Shown: positions 1-8,874 of the stretch, piece by piece
How positions within the stretch are numbered: position 1 is the stretch's first letter
How the letters are laid out: each line of letters begins with the position of its first letter
Assembly (NCBI RefSeq): GCF_003814875.1
Contig: NZ_RKQF01000001.1
Location: 6,262,001-6,326,000 of the forward strand
Direction: 5' to 3'
From: Streptomyces sp. Ag109_O5-1
GTDB taxonomy: Bacteria; Actinomycetota; Actinomycetes; Streptomycetales; Streptomycetaceae
Length of the DNA stretch: 64,000 nt
Notes under the pieces: generated by a model
What the model was told of the DNA's origin: nothing
Databases searched by the model: none
What the model saw: the letters and a program-made list of their open reading frames with translations, nothing else
Made by a program: the position numbers and the translations under genes

Positions 1-387
1 CACATCCGTGTCGTCCTGTGTCGTCGGTTCGCCCGCCATCAGCCGGCCGGCCGTCGTCGACCAGCGGCGCAGCAGCGCGGCGGCCTCCGTGCGGCCCGCG
101 CCCGCCGCCAGGTCGAAGGCGACGAGATGGCCGCGCGCCTGGAGACCCTCGGTGATGCCGGGCTGATGTTTCCCGTGAAACATCGCCCGGCCGGAGCCCA
201 CCGAGCTGAGCGGAGTGGCCTGGGCGGGTGCGGCCGCGTAGCCGACGCCCGCGCCCGCCGCGCCGAGGACGAGCCCGGTGGCACCGGCGCTGCCGAGCAG
301 CGCGCGCCGGCTGACGCCGCCGGCCGGGGGAGCCGACTGGTCTTCCTCGGAGGCGGGTGTGCGAAGGGACTGGGACGGTTCAGCCAT
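1..387 (-). CDS. dtpA: Dyp-type haem peroxidase DtpA, N-terminal part (cut by window edge)
   Basis: The 129 visible residues start at ATG 387 and run off the left edge. A twin-arginine signal (SRRALLG, residues 26-32, then an Ala/Gly-rich hydrophobic stretch) is followed by the start of a Dyp peroxidase fold with the family motif HQPGITEGLQ and GHLVAFDL. The gene starts 8 bp after the CopCD stop and belongs to the Sco/ECuC/CopCD operon. In S. lividans the same four-gene cluster encodes DtpA, a Tat-exported Dyp peroxidase needed with GlxA for copper-dependent morphological development. The haem ligand region is outside the window, so peroxidase identity rests on the N-terminus and the operon. 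Confidence 0.9.
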   Translation of the reverse strand, partial: MAEPSQSLRTPASEEDQSAPPAGGVSRRALLGSAGATGLVLGAAGAGVGYAAAPAQATPLSSVGSGRAMFHGKHQPGITEGLQARGHLVAFDLAAGAGRTEAAALLRRWSTTAGRLMAGEPTTQDDTDV

Positions 388-395
388 GGTGCGGT

Positions 396-2435
396 TCAGC
401 CGATCTGCGCGCTCTTGGAGACGGTCACCTGGTCGATGTCGGAGGTCCGTACGGTCACGGCGACGGTCCAGTCGCCGGCCATGGGGATCTGCACTCCGTT
501 GGCGGCCCAGTGCCCGGTGGTGATGTGGTCGGGGGCCACGGGGAGCGGCCCGATCTTCTTGGCGGCCAGAGTGAAGGCGACCTTGACCTCGGGGATGTCG
601 AAGGCCCGCCCGTTGGGCCGCTGGACGTAGACATGCATCTCGTTGCTGCCCACGGTCGCGGGGTCGAGGTCGACACGGACGACGCCCTTGCCGTCCTTGC
701 CGCCGGTGTCGAAGGACATGTCGAGGGTGAGCGCTCCGGAGGAGGAGTCCGACGACGCCGAAGAGGACGACGAGGAGGCCGCGGTGGCGGCCTTGGCGTC
801 CTGCTCGGTACGGCCCGGCTCGGTCTGCGTCAGCACGGTGGTGACCGCGAGCAGGACGACGGCGACACCGGCCTCCGCGAGCACCGAGCGGCGCAGCCCG
901 AAGCGGTTGGGGTCGGCGTCCCGGACGCGCTTCTGCCGGGCGGTGTCCATGGCGGCCTGCTGCCGTGCCAGTTGGGCGGCCCGCTCGGGGGCGTCGTCGC
1001 CGGAGTCGGCCCCGGCGGACGCGTCCTTGCCGGGGACCCCGGAGGCGCCGGACTTCGCGGCTTTGGAAGCCTTGGCGGGCGCCTCCTGGACGGCCACGGA
1101 CGCCTTGACCGTCTCCTTCTCGGGCTGGGCCTCGGCTTCCTCAGCCTCGGCCTCTTCGCCGGCCGCGGCCTCCTCGCCCGTCTCCTTCTCCTTCTCCGTG
1201 ACGGCCGTGGCCGCGAGCCGTCCCGTCCACCGTCGTGAGATGGACGCGATGCCGACGAGCAGCGCCACGAGCCCGATCTTGACCAGTAGCAGCTGCCCGT
1301 ACGTCGTGTCGGTGAAGGCCGACCAGGAGCCGAGCTGCCGCCAGGACTGGTAGATGCCGGTGGCGACCAGGGCGAGCACGGAGCCGAAGGCGACGCGGGA
1401 GAAGCGCTGGACGGCGGTGGAGTCGACCGGGGTGTCGGCGGGCGCCCGGTACAGGGCGACCAGCAGGGCGGTGAGCCCGCCCAGCCAGGTGGCGACGGCG
1501 AGCAGGTGGATGACGTCGACGGGCATCGCGATGCCCGGCTGGAGCCCGGTGGAGGCGTGCTCGGCCATGGCCCAGCTCGCTGCGAGCCCGGCGGCCACGA
1601 CGGTCCCGCCGATGGCGAGTCCGAAGGTCAGGTCGCGCTTCTCCTCCTCTTCCCGCTTGTCGTAGGCGCCGAAGAGCACGGCGATGAACAGCGCGGCCGC
1701 GGCGAGCAGCAGCAGCCGGGAGACCAGGGCCGCGCCGGGCTTGGTCTGCAGGACCTGGCCGAGCAGGTTCAGGTCGAAGATGTCGCCGAGGCTGCCGGAG
1801 GTCGTGTAGGAGCCGCGCAGGAGCAGCAGCCAGAGGGTGGCCGAGGTGAGCGTCAGCCAGCCGCCGACGACCAGACGCTGCATGGCCCGTACCCCGGAGC
1901 CGCGCTGCCAGCAGGCGAGGACGAAGGCGGCGCCGCCGACGAGCACGATGTACCCGGCGTACGACATGTACCGCCCGAAGCCGTACAGCCAGCCGACGAC
2001 GCCGCCGCCCGTGGCCTGGTCGCCGACCGAGGCGACGGTCTTGGAGGGCGCGCCGACGGAGAAGGTGTAGGCGCCGGCGACGGGGTGGCTGTCGGCCGAG
2101 ACGACCTGGTAGGCGACGGTGTATGTGCCCTTGCCGAGCCCGCTCTTGAGCTGCACGGCGTAGGTCGTGCCGCTCAGGTTGGTCGGCTTGCGCAGGTCGA
2201 CGCGCTTGCCCTTGGGGTCGAGGACCCGCAGCGAGTTGTCGTTCATCGACACGTTCTCGGAGAACGTGAGCGAGACCTGGTCGGGTGCCTTCGGGACCAC
2301 CACCCCCTGGGCGGGGTCGCTGCCGGTCAGCGCGGCGTGCGCGGAGGCCGGCCCGGCGCCGGCGAGCAGCGCGCCGGTGACGGCGATGAACAGCAGCACC
2401 AGGGTGCGCAGGCGGGGGGTGATGGTCCGCGTCAA
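396..2435 (-). CDS. CopC-CopD fusion copper protein
   Basis: This 679-residue protein has a signal peptide and a CopC domain whose mature N-terminus begins AHAALTGSDP (the N-terminal His is the usual copper ligand). About eight membrane segments of a CopD/YcnJ type follow (about residues 150-400). Then come a long Glu/Ala-rich charged loop, one more membrane segment and a C-terminal YtkA-like beta domain ending in VSKSAQIG. The start is TTG with a clear GGAGGGACC ribosome site; no better start lies downstream. It is the third gene of the sco-ecuC-copCD-dtpA operon. Copper import or export across the membrane is inferred from the family; direction is not settled. The charged loop is the least conserved and strangest part. 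Confidence 0.93.
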   Translation of the reverse strand: MTRTITPRLRTLVLLFIAVTGALLAGAGPASAHAALTGSDPAQGVVVPKAPDQVSLTFSENVSMNDNSLRVLDPKGKRVDLRKPTNLSGTTYAVQLKSGLGKGTYTVAYQVVSADSHPVAGAYTFSVGAPSKTVASVGDQATGGGVVGWLYGFGRYMSYAGYIVLVGGAAFVLACWQRGSGVRAMQRLVVGGWLTLTSATLWLLLLRGSYTTSGSLGDIFDLNLLGQVLQTKPGAALVSRLLLLAAAALFIAVLFGAYDKREEEEKRDLTFGLAIGGTVVAAGLAASWAMAEHASTGLQPGIAMPVDVIHLLAVATWLGGLTALLVALYRAPADTPVDSTAVQRFSRVAFGSVLALVATGIYQSWRQLGSWSAFTDTTYGQLLLVKIGLVALLVGIASISRRWTGRLAATAVTEKEKETGEEAAAGEEAEAEEAEAQPEKETVKASVAVQEAPAKASKAAKSGASGVPGKDASAGADSGDDAPERAAQLARQQAAMDTARQKRVRDADPNRFGLRRSVLAEAGVAVVLLAVTTVLTQTEPGRTEQDAKAATAASSSSSSASSDSSSGALTLDMSFDTGGKDGKGVVRVDLDPATVGSNEMHVYVQRPNGRAFDIPEVKVAFTLAAKKIGPLPVAPDHITTGHWAANGVQIPMAGDWTVAVTVRTSDIDQVTVSKSAQIG

Positions 2436-2449
2436 GGTCGGTCCCTCCC

Positions 2450-2911
2450 TCAGTGTCCGGTCGACGGGTTGTACGTGGCGGACTTCACCGGCATCTCGAC
2501 GGTGAGCGGACCGGATTCGGCGAACTTGAGTTTCAGAGTGATCGTGTCGCCCTGCTTCGGGCGGCGCTTCAGCTTCTCGAACATCAGATGGTTGCCTCCG
2601 CTTTTGAACACGAGTTGACCGTGTGCGGGCACGTCGAAGGAGTTGACCTCCTCCATCGCACCGCCGGTGGTCTCGTGCATGGTGATCTCACCGGCGGAGT
2701 CGCTGGTGACGGAGGTCAGTTCGTCCTTCGTGCCGCCCTTGTTGGTGATCGTCAGGAAGCCGGCGGCCATGTCGGCGGAGACCGGCTGTGGCATGTAGGA
2801 GGCGCCGACGGACAGTTCCGCTCCCGATGCGCCCGAACCGCCGCAGCCCGCCAGGACCACGACGGAGCCCAGGGCTGCCCCGGCCAGGGTGAGACGCCTT
2901 CCGGGTATCAC
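2450..2911 (-). CDS. ecuC: PCu(A)C-type copper chaperone lipoprotein (ECuC)
   Basis: This 153-residue lipoprotein starts at GTG 2911, which overlaps the Sco stop codon, so the two are translationally coupled. The signal peptide ends in a lipobox (VVLAGCGG). The PCu(A)C motif of paired His and Met ligands is visible as ITMHETTGGAM and, further on, GGNHLMFEKL. In S. lividans the homologous ECuC sits beside Sco and binds Cu(I) outside the membrane. An upstream in-frame extension through the Sco gene exists but is only an overlap of reading frames. Confidence 0.92.
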   Translation of the reverse strand: MIPGRRLTLAGAALGSVVVLAGCGGSGASGAELSVGASYMPQPVSADMAAGFLTITNKGGTKDELTSVTSDSAGEITMHETTGGAMEEVNSFDVPAHGQLVFKSGGNHLMFEKLKRRPKQGDTITLKLKFAESGPLTVEMPVKSATYNPSTGH

Positions 2912-3561
2912 GGGTTCTCCCCCTTGATGATCTTCGGAAGGTCCTTGGTGTAGTCGTCGACGGTGGCGTTCTCGCCGTAGAGGACGTAACCGCCATCGGT
3001 CTTCGGCGAGAACGCCATGACCTGGGTGCCGTGCACCGAGACGGTCTTGCCGGTCTTCTTGTCCTTGTGGGTCGGCTCGATGGAGATGCCGAGGGTGCGG
3101 GCGCCGGCCTGGATGGTGGCGAAGTCGCCGGTCAGGCCGATGAACTGGGGGTCGATGCCCTTGAGCCACTTGCCGAGCTCGGAGGGGGTGTCGCGGGCCG
3201 GGTCGGTGGTCACGAACACGACCCGCAGCTTCGCCTGGTCGGCCTTGGAGAGCGCCTTCTTGGCGACCGCGATATTGCTCATGGTCAGGGGGCAGACGTC
3301 GGGGCAGTGCGTGTAGCCGAAGTAGATCAGCGTCGGCCGCCCCTTGGTCTCGGCGCGCAGGTCGTACTTCTTGCCGAGGGTGTCGGTGAGCACCAGGTCC
3401 GGCTTCTCGAACGGCTGGTCGAGGACGGTGGCGGCCTTGTTCGTGGTGTCCCCGGAGACCACGGTGACGGGTGATGTGGCGTCGTCGCCGCTGCCGCAGG
3501 CGGAGAGGGTCAGGGTGGCGGCGGCGAGCAGGGCGGCCGCGGCGAACGTCTTCTTGCGCAT
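2908..3561 (-). CDS. sco: Sco1/SenC-family copper metallochaperone lipoprotein
   Basis: This 217-residue protein has a lipobox (TLTLSACGSG) after a short signal peptide and a thioredoxin-like Sco domain. The copper-binding CxxxC is in FGYTHCPDVCPLT; the distal His ligand is in KTVSVHGTQV. It is first in the operon with ecuC, copCD and dtpA. In S. lividans the equivalent Sco hands copper to the oxidase GlxA and to cytochrome oxidase. The ribosome site is weak (GGGA about 10 nt upstream of the ATG). Confidence 0.94.
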   Translation of the reverse strand: MRKKTFAAAALLAAATLTLSACGSGDDATSPVTVVSGDTTNKAATVLDQPFEKPDLVLTDTLGKKYDLRAETKGRPTLIYFGYTHCPDVCPLTMSNIAVAKKALSKADQAKLRVVFVTTDPARDTPSELGKWLKGIDPQFIGLTGDFATIQAGARTLGISIEPTHKDKKTGKTVSVHGTQVMAFSPKTDGGYVLYGENATVDDYTKDLPKIIKGENP

Positions 3562-3680
3562 AGAAAAATGTCCCAGATGTGTGAGATCCGGCGCGCACCG
3601 GGGATCGTACGACGGCCGTGGTGGCTACGAAGGCCATGACAGCCTCGCACGACCCCCTGTGCGCGTTACGGACGTGGAGC

Positions 3681-4421
3681 TCAGGCCTCGGAGCCGGTGG
3701 AGCGGCGGCGGCCCGCGAGGACGCCGTAGGCGACGCCGGCCGCGCCGACGGCGATTCCGGCGACGGCCAGGACGCGGGCGGTGGTGTCGCTGCCGCCGGA
3801 CGAGCCGGAGTCGTCGGAGGAGGCCGTGGTCTCGGTCCTGGCCGCGGTGTCCTCGGCGGTCGTCGAGCCGTGGTGGTCGTCGGTGGCGGCGGACAGGGTG
3901 AGGACGGGGGCCGGGTTCTCCGGCTCGTCCTGGCCGTCCTGCTGGACCTCGATCCAGCGGACGACCTCCTTGTTGGAGTACGTCTGGATCGCCTTGAAGA
4001 CCATGTCGTCGGTGTTCTCGGGCAGGGCGCCCACGGAGAGCGGGAACTTCTGGAAGTAGCCCGGCTCGATGCCCTTGCCGTCGGAGGCGGTCCAGGTGAC
4101 CTTGGTGACCGCCTCGGCGATCTTCTCGCCGTGCATCTCCAGCGGCTTGGCGAGCTTGGACTTGGTGACCTCGATCTTCCAGCCGGCCATCGGCTGCGGC
4201 ATCACGGAGGCCAGCGGGTGGTCGGCGGGGAAGTTGACCTCGACCTTGGTGGTCGAGGCGTCGTCGCGCTCGTTGGGGACCTTGAAGTCGATGACCGCGT
4301 AGCCGCCCTTGGCGGCGGTGCCCTCGGGCTGGACGCTGACGTGCGCGAAGGCGGGCGAGGAGACGGCCAGGACGGCGGTGCCCGCGACCGCGGCAGCGGC
4401 GGCGATACGAGAAGGCTTCAT
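3681..4421 (-). CDS. YcnI/DUF1775 family exported protein
   Basis: This 246-residue protein begins MKPSRIAAAAAVAG. Its signal peptide is cut before AHVSVQPEG, so the mature protein begins with the His that binds copper in YcnI relatives. A conserved DUF1775 domain fills residues 28-170, a Ser/Asp/Thr-rich linker follows, and a C-terminal membrane anchor ends in GRRRSTGSEA. I chose the ATG at 4421 because the longer form only adds non-signal sequence ahead of a good signal peptide. It is transcribed toward the copper operon, which fits a role in extracytoplasmic copper handling. Confidence 0.9.
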   Translation of the reverse strand: MKPSRIAAAAAVAGTAVLAVSSPAFAHVSVQPEGTAAKGGYAVIDFKVPNERDDASTTKVEVNFPADHPLASVMPQPMAGWKIEVTKSKLAKPLEMHGEKIAEAVTKVTWTASDGKGIEPGYFQKFPLSVGALPENTDDMVFKAIQTYSNKEVVRWIEVQQDGQDEPENPAPVLTLSAATDDHHGSTTAEDTAARTETTASSDDSGSSGGSDTTARVLAVAGIAVGAAGVAYGVLAGRRRSTGSEA

Positions 4422-4556
4422 GGCAGGGAGCACTCCACTCAGGATGAGTTCTGTCGTTGAGGGGGCGTGCGGGCGGATGCGCACGCACGCGCGCGTGCCG
4501 CACGACGGCGGCCGGCCCCTCCGGACGAACTCCGGGAGTGCTGTGGTCGCGTCGTG

Positions 4557-5384
4557 TCAGGCGGCGAGAACGAGTGCGTCGGCCGTGGGCGGGCCGCGCC
4601 GGATCACCGAGTGCTGGAGTGCGACGGTGCGCGGGGCGGGCGGTTCGTCCCAGGCGTTACGACGACGGTGCGCGGGTGCCTCGGGTACGGCGACGAGCCC
4701 GGCGCACAGGGCGCACGCCAGTGTGAGCGCCCAGCGCAGGGAACGGATGAGCGCCCCTTCGGCGACCCCGTGCGCCGAATCGGCCGACAGCGCGATCAGC
4801 CGCAGCAGCGCCAGGTCGCCCCGGCGCAGCAGCCATCCGGTCACGACGGCCGCGAGGACGTGTCCGAGGACCATGGGCACGGAGGGCAGCAGCGAGCCGG
4901 AGGACCCGGTGGCGTCCGCCGCATGGGCCGTTCCGCTCATGTCCATGGCCGACGCGGAGGTGCTCAGATGCGCGGCTGAGAGGATCTTGTACGCATGGGC
5001 CGGGCTGAGCTGTGCCGCCCCAGCCCCGCACAGCAGTTCGGCCGCCCGCTGGACCAGCGCCGCGTCGCCCATCGGCATCGAGGAGCCGGTGGCCATCGCC
5101 ATACCGCCGTGCTGGCCGAGACCGAACAGCGTGTGCAGCACGGTCTGCAGGACCGCGAGCAGCGCGACGATCCCCGGCAGTGTGCGGGCCCGCCCGGTCA
5201 GCGGGGCGACGAGCGCCAGGGTGCCCAGGAAGCCCGCGCCGAGCGTCCACAGCGGAACGGTCGCGCAGGCGGCCAGAGTGTGCCCCGCCGCGGCCAGCAC
5301 GACGCAGAGCGCCGCGAACACCGCGGCCCGCAGGAGCCGCAGTCCGCTTCCGGTGCGCGCCGTGCGCGGGTGGGGGGCAGTCAT
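4557..5384 (-). CDS. Polytopic membrane protein with His/Met-rich external loops
   Basis: This 275-residue protein has about five to six predicted membrane segments. The loop after the third contains LGQHGGMAMATGSSMPMGD and a later one contains SASAMDMSGTAHAAD, clusters of Met and His typical of copper-handling membrane proteins. It lies upstream of ycnI on the same strand, 135 bp apart, at the copper locus. I do not recognise a named family; a copper role is inferred from loop composition and neighbours. Start ATG 5384 is followed by the first hydrophobic segment after a short basic N-terminus. Confidence 0.72.
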   Translation of the reverse strand: MTAPHPRTARTGSGLRLLRAAVFAALCVVLAAAGHTLAACATVPLWTLGAGFLGTLALVAPLTGRARTLPGIVALLAVLQTVLHTLFGLGQHGGMAMATGSSMPMGDAALVQRAAELLCGAGAAQLSPAHAYKILSAAHLSTSASAMDMSGTAHAADATGSSGSLLPSVPMVLGHVLAAVVTGWLLRRGDLALLRLIALSADSAHGVAEGALIRSLRWALTLACALCAGLVAVPEAPAHRRRNAWDEPPAPRTVALQHSVIRRGPPTADALVLAA

Positions 5385-5787
5385 GGCGCGCTCATCATCG
5401 CACTGGCCCCCCACCCGCCATGCGGCAGGTCCGGAAGATTCCGTTACGAGCGGAAACGTGGGAAGGGCCCCGAGGGAAGCGGGTGATGAGGCCAGGAGCG
5501 GTACGGCGGAAGAGGGCGGACGAGCGGACGGGGCCGGAGCGACGGAAGGAAGCGGAAGGTGGCCCGGAGGGTGGTGACGGTCGTACAGGAGGCCGTTGAA
5601 AGGCATACGGGAGGTGAACGAGGGAAGGAAGTGGAAGATCTCTCTTGCACCGAACCGCCCGCTCATACACCGAAACCTCCCGGTGCGCATCCCCCGGATG
5701 GGCGTTCTCACATGAACGGAGTGCTTACACCCGCGCACGGGTGGCAATAGGTATCGGTATGTCGAGCCGCGGCCAGGAGGCTGGAGT
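5385..5787. other. Intergenic region with a promoter-side inverted repeat
   Basis: This 403-bp gap separates divergent genes. No convincing gene is seen; the short frames here lack ribosome sites. At 5728-5743 CACCCG and CGGGTG flank a 4-nt spacer, about 45 bp upstream of the RsbW-like gene, and may be an operator. The rest is purine-rich and featureless. Confidence 0.45.
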
Positions 5788-6237
5788 ATGAGCATCTGGT
5801 GGTCACTCCATCTGCGGCGCGAGGCTGCGAGCGTGCCGCTCGCCCGGCGGCTGCTGATCGGCACCATGGAGACGGCGGGCGTCGACCCCGACATCTCCTA
5901 CGACCTCTCCGTCGCCCTCAGCGAGGCCTGCGCCAACGCCGTGGAGCACGGTGGGGCAGGCCGCACCTCGGAGGCGTACCGGGTCACCGCCTACCTGGAC
6001 GGCGAGAAGTGCCGTATCGAAGTGGCCGACTCCGGGCCGGGGCTCGGCCCGGGGTTCGCCCGCACCCAGGACCTCAGACCCGCCCGGCCCGATGCCGAGC
6101 ACGGGCGGGGGCTCTGTCTGATCAGAGAACTCGCCGATCACGTCCACATCGGCAGCAAACCGGGCCGCGTCGGCACGGTGGTCAGCTTCGACAAGATCCT
6201 CAAGTGGAAGAAAGATCCTTCCCTGCTTTCGGCATGA
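5788..6237 (+). CDS. RsbW-like ATP-binding (anti-sigma type) protein
   Basis: This 149-residue protein is a lone GHKL ATPase domain. The N box is in LSEACANAVEHGG, the G1 box is DSGPGLG, and the G2 box is in GRGLCLIRELAD. Streptomyces encode dozens of such proteins that act as anti-sigma factors or partner-switch kinases. No sigma factor or antagonist lies next to it, so its partner is unknown. The ATG follows a good ribosome site (GGAGG at about -10). Confidence 0.88.
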   Translation: MSIWWSLHLRREAASVPLARRLLIGTMETAGVDPDISYDLSVALSEACANAVEHGGAGRTSEAYRVTAYLDGEKCRIEVADSGPGLGPGFARTQDLRPARPDAEHGRGLCLIRELADHVHIGSKPGRVGTVVSFDKILKWKKDPSLLSA

Positions 6238-6275
6238 CTCTCCCCGCCGCATAACACGCGCGCTAGGGTGCGCGC

Positions 6276-6851
6276 ATGATTCTGAGAAAGATTAAAGAAA
6301 GCCCTGTCGGGACCGGTGTGATATTGCGTCCGATTGCCATCGGTGACGCCAAAGCGCTGAGCGCCGCATACGTCGCCAACCGAAGGCATCTCGAACCCTG
6401 GGAACCGGTCAGACCCGAGTCCTTCTTCACCGTGGAGGGCCAGACCGAACGCGTCGATGGCCTGCTACGACAGGCTGCCGACGGGAACCTGGTCCCCTTG
6501 GTCATGGAGTCGGCGCAGGACGGCCGGATCGTCGGCGCGATCACCCTTTCCGGGATTTCGCTCGGCCCTTTCTGCAGCTCCTACGTCGGCTATTGGGTGG
6601 CCGGTGATCAACAGGGCCGCGGGCTGGCCACGGCCGCCCTGGAGCAGGTCTGCGAGATCGCCCGGGAGATCGTCGGACTCCACCGGATCGAGGCGTCCAC
6701 CCTCATCGACAACACGACCTCCCAGCGCGTGCTGAAGAAATGCGGATTCGAGACGATCGGTGATGCGCCGCAGTATCTGCACATCAACGGGGAATGGCGG
6801 GACAGCCGGCTGTTCCAGCGGATCCTGCACGATCGCGCCCCGGCCCTTTGA
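6276..6851 (+). CDS. GNAT acetyltransferase (RimJ/RimL-like)
   Basis: This 191-residue protein has the RimJ/RimL type of GNAT fold: N-terminal VILRPIAIGDAKAL, central GYWVAGDQQGRGLATAAL (acetyl-CoA pyrophosphate loop) and ASTLIDNTTSQRVLKKCGFE near the C-terminus. It probably acetylates the N-terminus of a ribosomal or other protein; the substrate cannot be read from sequence. There is no ribosome site. A TAGGGT hexamer ends 6 nt before the ATG, which suggests a leaderless transcript. Confidence 0.88.
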   Translation: MILRKIKESPVGTGVILRPIAIGDAKALSAAYVANRRHLEPWEPVRPESFFTVEGQTERVDGLLRQAADGNLVPLVMESAQDGRIVGAITLSGISLGPFCSSYVGYWVAGDQQGRGLATAALEQVCEIAREIVGLHRIEASTLIDNTTSQRVLKKCGFETIGDAPQYLHINGEWRDSRLFQRILHDRAPAL

Positions 6852-6950
6852 CCAGCGGCTTCCCGTCCGGCTCAGCTTCCTGGGCGTTCACAGGTCTTTG
6901 CCAGCTCTCGCCCATGCCCCTGACAAACGGCGTTTCTAGCTTCGTCGGCC

Positions 6951-7904
6951 ATGACGGGAAACCACAAAGACACGTCGATCACCCGCCGTCGCGCCCTCGC
7001 GGTGTCCGGCGGCACGGTGGCGGCCGGCGGCCTCGCGGTCGTCGGCTTCCAGTCGGCCTTCGCCGACACGACGGACAGCACCGACGCGGACGCCACGGCT
7101 TCCGCCAGCTCCACCAGCAGTGAGTGCATGACGCTGATGAGCAGCGTCACGGAGGGCCCGTACTACCTCGATGGTGCCTTGGTGCGCAAGGACATCACCG
7201 AGGGCAAGGCCGGTGTGCCGCTGACCCTGCGCCTGACCGTCGTCGACGCCACCGACGGCTGCACGCCGGTCAAGGGCGCGGCGGTCGAGATCTGGCACTG
7301 CGACACCTGGGGCTACTACTCCGGCTACACCACCGCCAACCCGGGCGGCTCCGCCCCCGCGGAGAGCGAGGAGGGCGACTCCGCCAACGACAAGACCTAC
7401 CTGCGCGGCTACCAGATCGCCAACGGCGACGGGGTCGTCAAGTTCGAGACGATCTTCCCGGGCTGGTACACCCCGCGCACCTGCCACATCCACGTGAAGG
7501 TGCACACGGGCGGCGAGAAGGAGGACGGCACCTACGAGGGCGGCATCGTCAACTACACCGGCCAGCTGTTCTTCGACGACGACATCGCCGAGGAGATCTT
7601 CACCCTTGAGCCCTACTCGAAGCACACCGGCGACTACACCGTCCTCGCCAAGGACATGGTGTACGACGGCGGCGGCGCCTCCAGCGGTCTGCTGACCCTG
7701 CAGGCCGTGCACAAGAAGGACCCCTCGAAGGGCTACAAGGGCTTCCTGACCCTGGCCATCGACCCGGACACCGAGAACACGGGCGCCGGCAGCGGTGGCG
7801 GCGGCACGCCCCCGAGCGGTGCCCCGAGCGGCGCGCCGACGGGCACGCCGCCGAGCGACGCTCCCAGCGACAGCGCCTCCCCTTCGGCCTCCGCCTCCTC
7901 ATAA
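6951..7904 (+). CDS. Tat-exported intradiol dioxygenase-like protein
   Basis: This 317-residue protein has a twin-arginine signal (SITRRRALAVSGG) and then a protocatechuate/catechol dioxygenase-type beta domain. The family start TEGPYYLDGALVRKDI and the metal-site region GWYTPRTCHIHVKVH are present. A Gly/Ser/Pro/Thr-rich low-complexity tail fills the last 50 residues. Exported members are common in Streptomyces and their substrates are mostly unknown. The next gene follows after 10 bp. No ribosome site is seen; TAGCTT lies 8 nt upstream of the ATG. Confidence 0.87.
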   Translation: MTGNHKDTSITRRRALAVSGGTVAAGGLAVVGFQSAFADTTDSTDADATASASSTSSECMTLMSSVTEGPYYLDGALVRKDITEGKAGVPLTLRLTVVDATDGCTPVKGAAVEIWHCDTWGYYSGYTTANPGGSAPAESEEGDSANDKTYLRGYQIANGDGVVKFETIFPGWYTPRTCHIHVKVHTGGEKEDGTYEGGIVNYTGQLFFDDDIAEEIFTLEPYSKHTGDYTVLAKDMVYDGGGASSGLLTLQAVHKKDPSKGYKGFLTLAIDPDTENTGAGSGGGGTPPSGAPSGAPTGTPPSDAPSDSASPSASASS

Positions 7905-7914
7905 GGTAAGGGAC

Positions 7915-8730
7915 ATGACAAGCCGCGAGGACGAGGTGCTGGCGCAGGCAGCGGTGGCCGCGCTCACCGGTCAGCTGGCGCTGACCCCGAAGCCGGGGCT
8001 GCCCGACCCGCGTGACCTGGATGCCCGCAGTACGCGCCAGGAGCACGACAGCCTGCGCTGGTCGGCCAGAGCACTGACGCCCGGCCTCGCGGCGATGGCC
8101 GCCTCCGCCCGCCGCACCGGTACACCCACGCCGGTGTTGCGGGCGGAACTCGGCGCGATCGGCCGGTGCACCGAGCACTCGGTCGGTCTGGCCGGCGGTG
8201 GCCACAAGGGTGCCCTGTGGGCCCTCGGCTTACTGGTCGCCGCGACCGCCCTGGACCCACGGGCCAAGGCCCGCGAGATCGCCTCGACCGCCCGCAAGAT
8301 CGCCGCGTTCAACGACAAGGGCGCTCCCAGGCGGCCCTCCCGGGGTTCGACGATCTCCGCGAAGTACGGCGCGGCCGGCGCCCGGGGCGAGGCCAGGGCC
8401 GGATTCCGGCACGTAAGAAGGGCGTTGGAGGCACTGACGGCGGCCCGCAAGGCGGGCGCCACCGAGAACCAGGCCCGCCTCGACGCCCTGCTCACCGTGA
8501 TGTCCACCCTCCAGGACACCGAACTCCTCTACGAGGTCGGCCCGATGGGCCTGCGCCATGTACAGGCGGGAGCGCGGGGCGTGCTGGAGGCGGGCGGCAC
8601 GGCGACGACCGCGGGCGCGGAAGCCCTGGCGGCCATGGACGCAGACCTGCACGACCGAGGCTGGAGCCCGAGGGGCAGCGCAGGCCTGCTGGCAGGCGCA
8701 CTGTTCCTGGATGCTTTGCCCGCTGTGTAA
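7915..8730 (+). CDS. CitG/MdcB-like triphosphoribosyl-dephospho-CoA synthase, with TTA codon
   Basis: This 271-residue protein has the CitG family blocks KPGLPDPRDLDAR near the N-terminus and GLAGGGHKGALWALGLL in the middle. The family makes the triphosphoribosyl-dephospho-CoA precursor of the citrate or malonate lyase prosthetic group, but no lyase genes are in the window, so the real product may differ. Codon 106 (8230-8232) is TTA, rare in Streptomyces and read only by the bldA tRNA, so expression may depend on development. It is probably cotranscribed with the dioxygenase-like gene. Confidence 0.82.
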   Translation: MTSREDEVLAQAAVAALTGQLALTPKPGLPDPRDLDARSTRQEHDSLRWSARALTPGLAAMAASARRTGTPTPVLRAELGAIGRCTEHSVGLAGGGHKGALWALGLLVAATALDPRAKAREIASTARKIAAFNDKGAPRRPSRGSTISAKYGAAGARGEARAGFRHVRRALEALTAARKAGATENQARLDALLTVMSTLQDTELLYEVGPMGLRHVQAGARGVLEAGGTATTAGAEALAAMDADLHDRGWSPRGSAGLLAGALFLDALPAV

Positions 8731-8743
8731 CACCGTGAGCGGA

Positions 8744-8809
8744 GCGCCCCGTCAGGGGCGCGGGGCTGTGTTCGATGTGCGGCTACCGCCGCGTGGGCGC
8801 GAGCAACCA
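8744..8809. repeat. 66-bp dispersed intergenic repeat, copy 1
   Basis: The copy begins with the hairpin GCGCCCC-gtca-GGGGCGC and continues with GATGTGCGGCT. It matches 28794-28859 at 57 of 66 positions without a gap. Both copies lie between convergent genes, a few to tens of bases after a stop codon, so they may serve as transcription terminators. Similar sequence is common between genes in Streptomyces chromosomes, as I recall it. Confidence 0.8.
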
Positions 8810-8874
8810 CACACGACTCGCAGAACGCAACGATGGCCGGGCACCCACCCAGGTACCCGGCCATTTCGCATACG

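Noticed and set aside
357..1238. Long plus-strand frame opposite the CopCD gene
   Set aside because: It is a mirror of the GC-biased codons of the real gene; the sequence is Gly/Arg-rich without domains, and the opposite strand has clear CopC/CopD motifs.
5559..5750. 63-codon plus-strand frame
   Set aside because: No ribosome site, poor third-position bias and no recognisable sequence.
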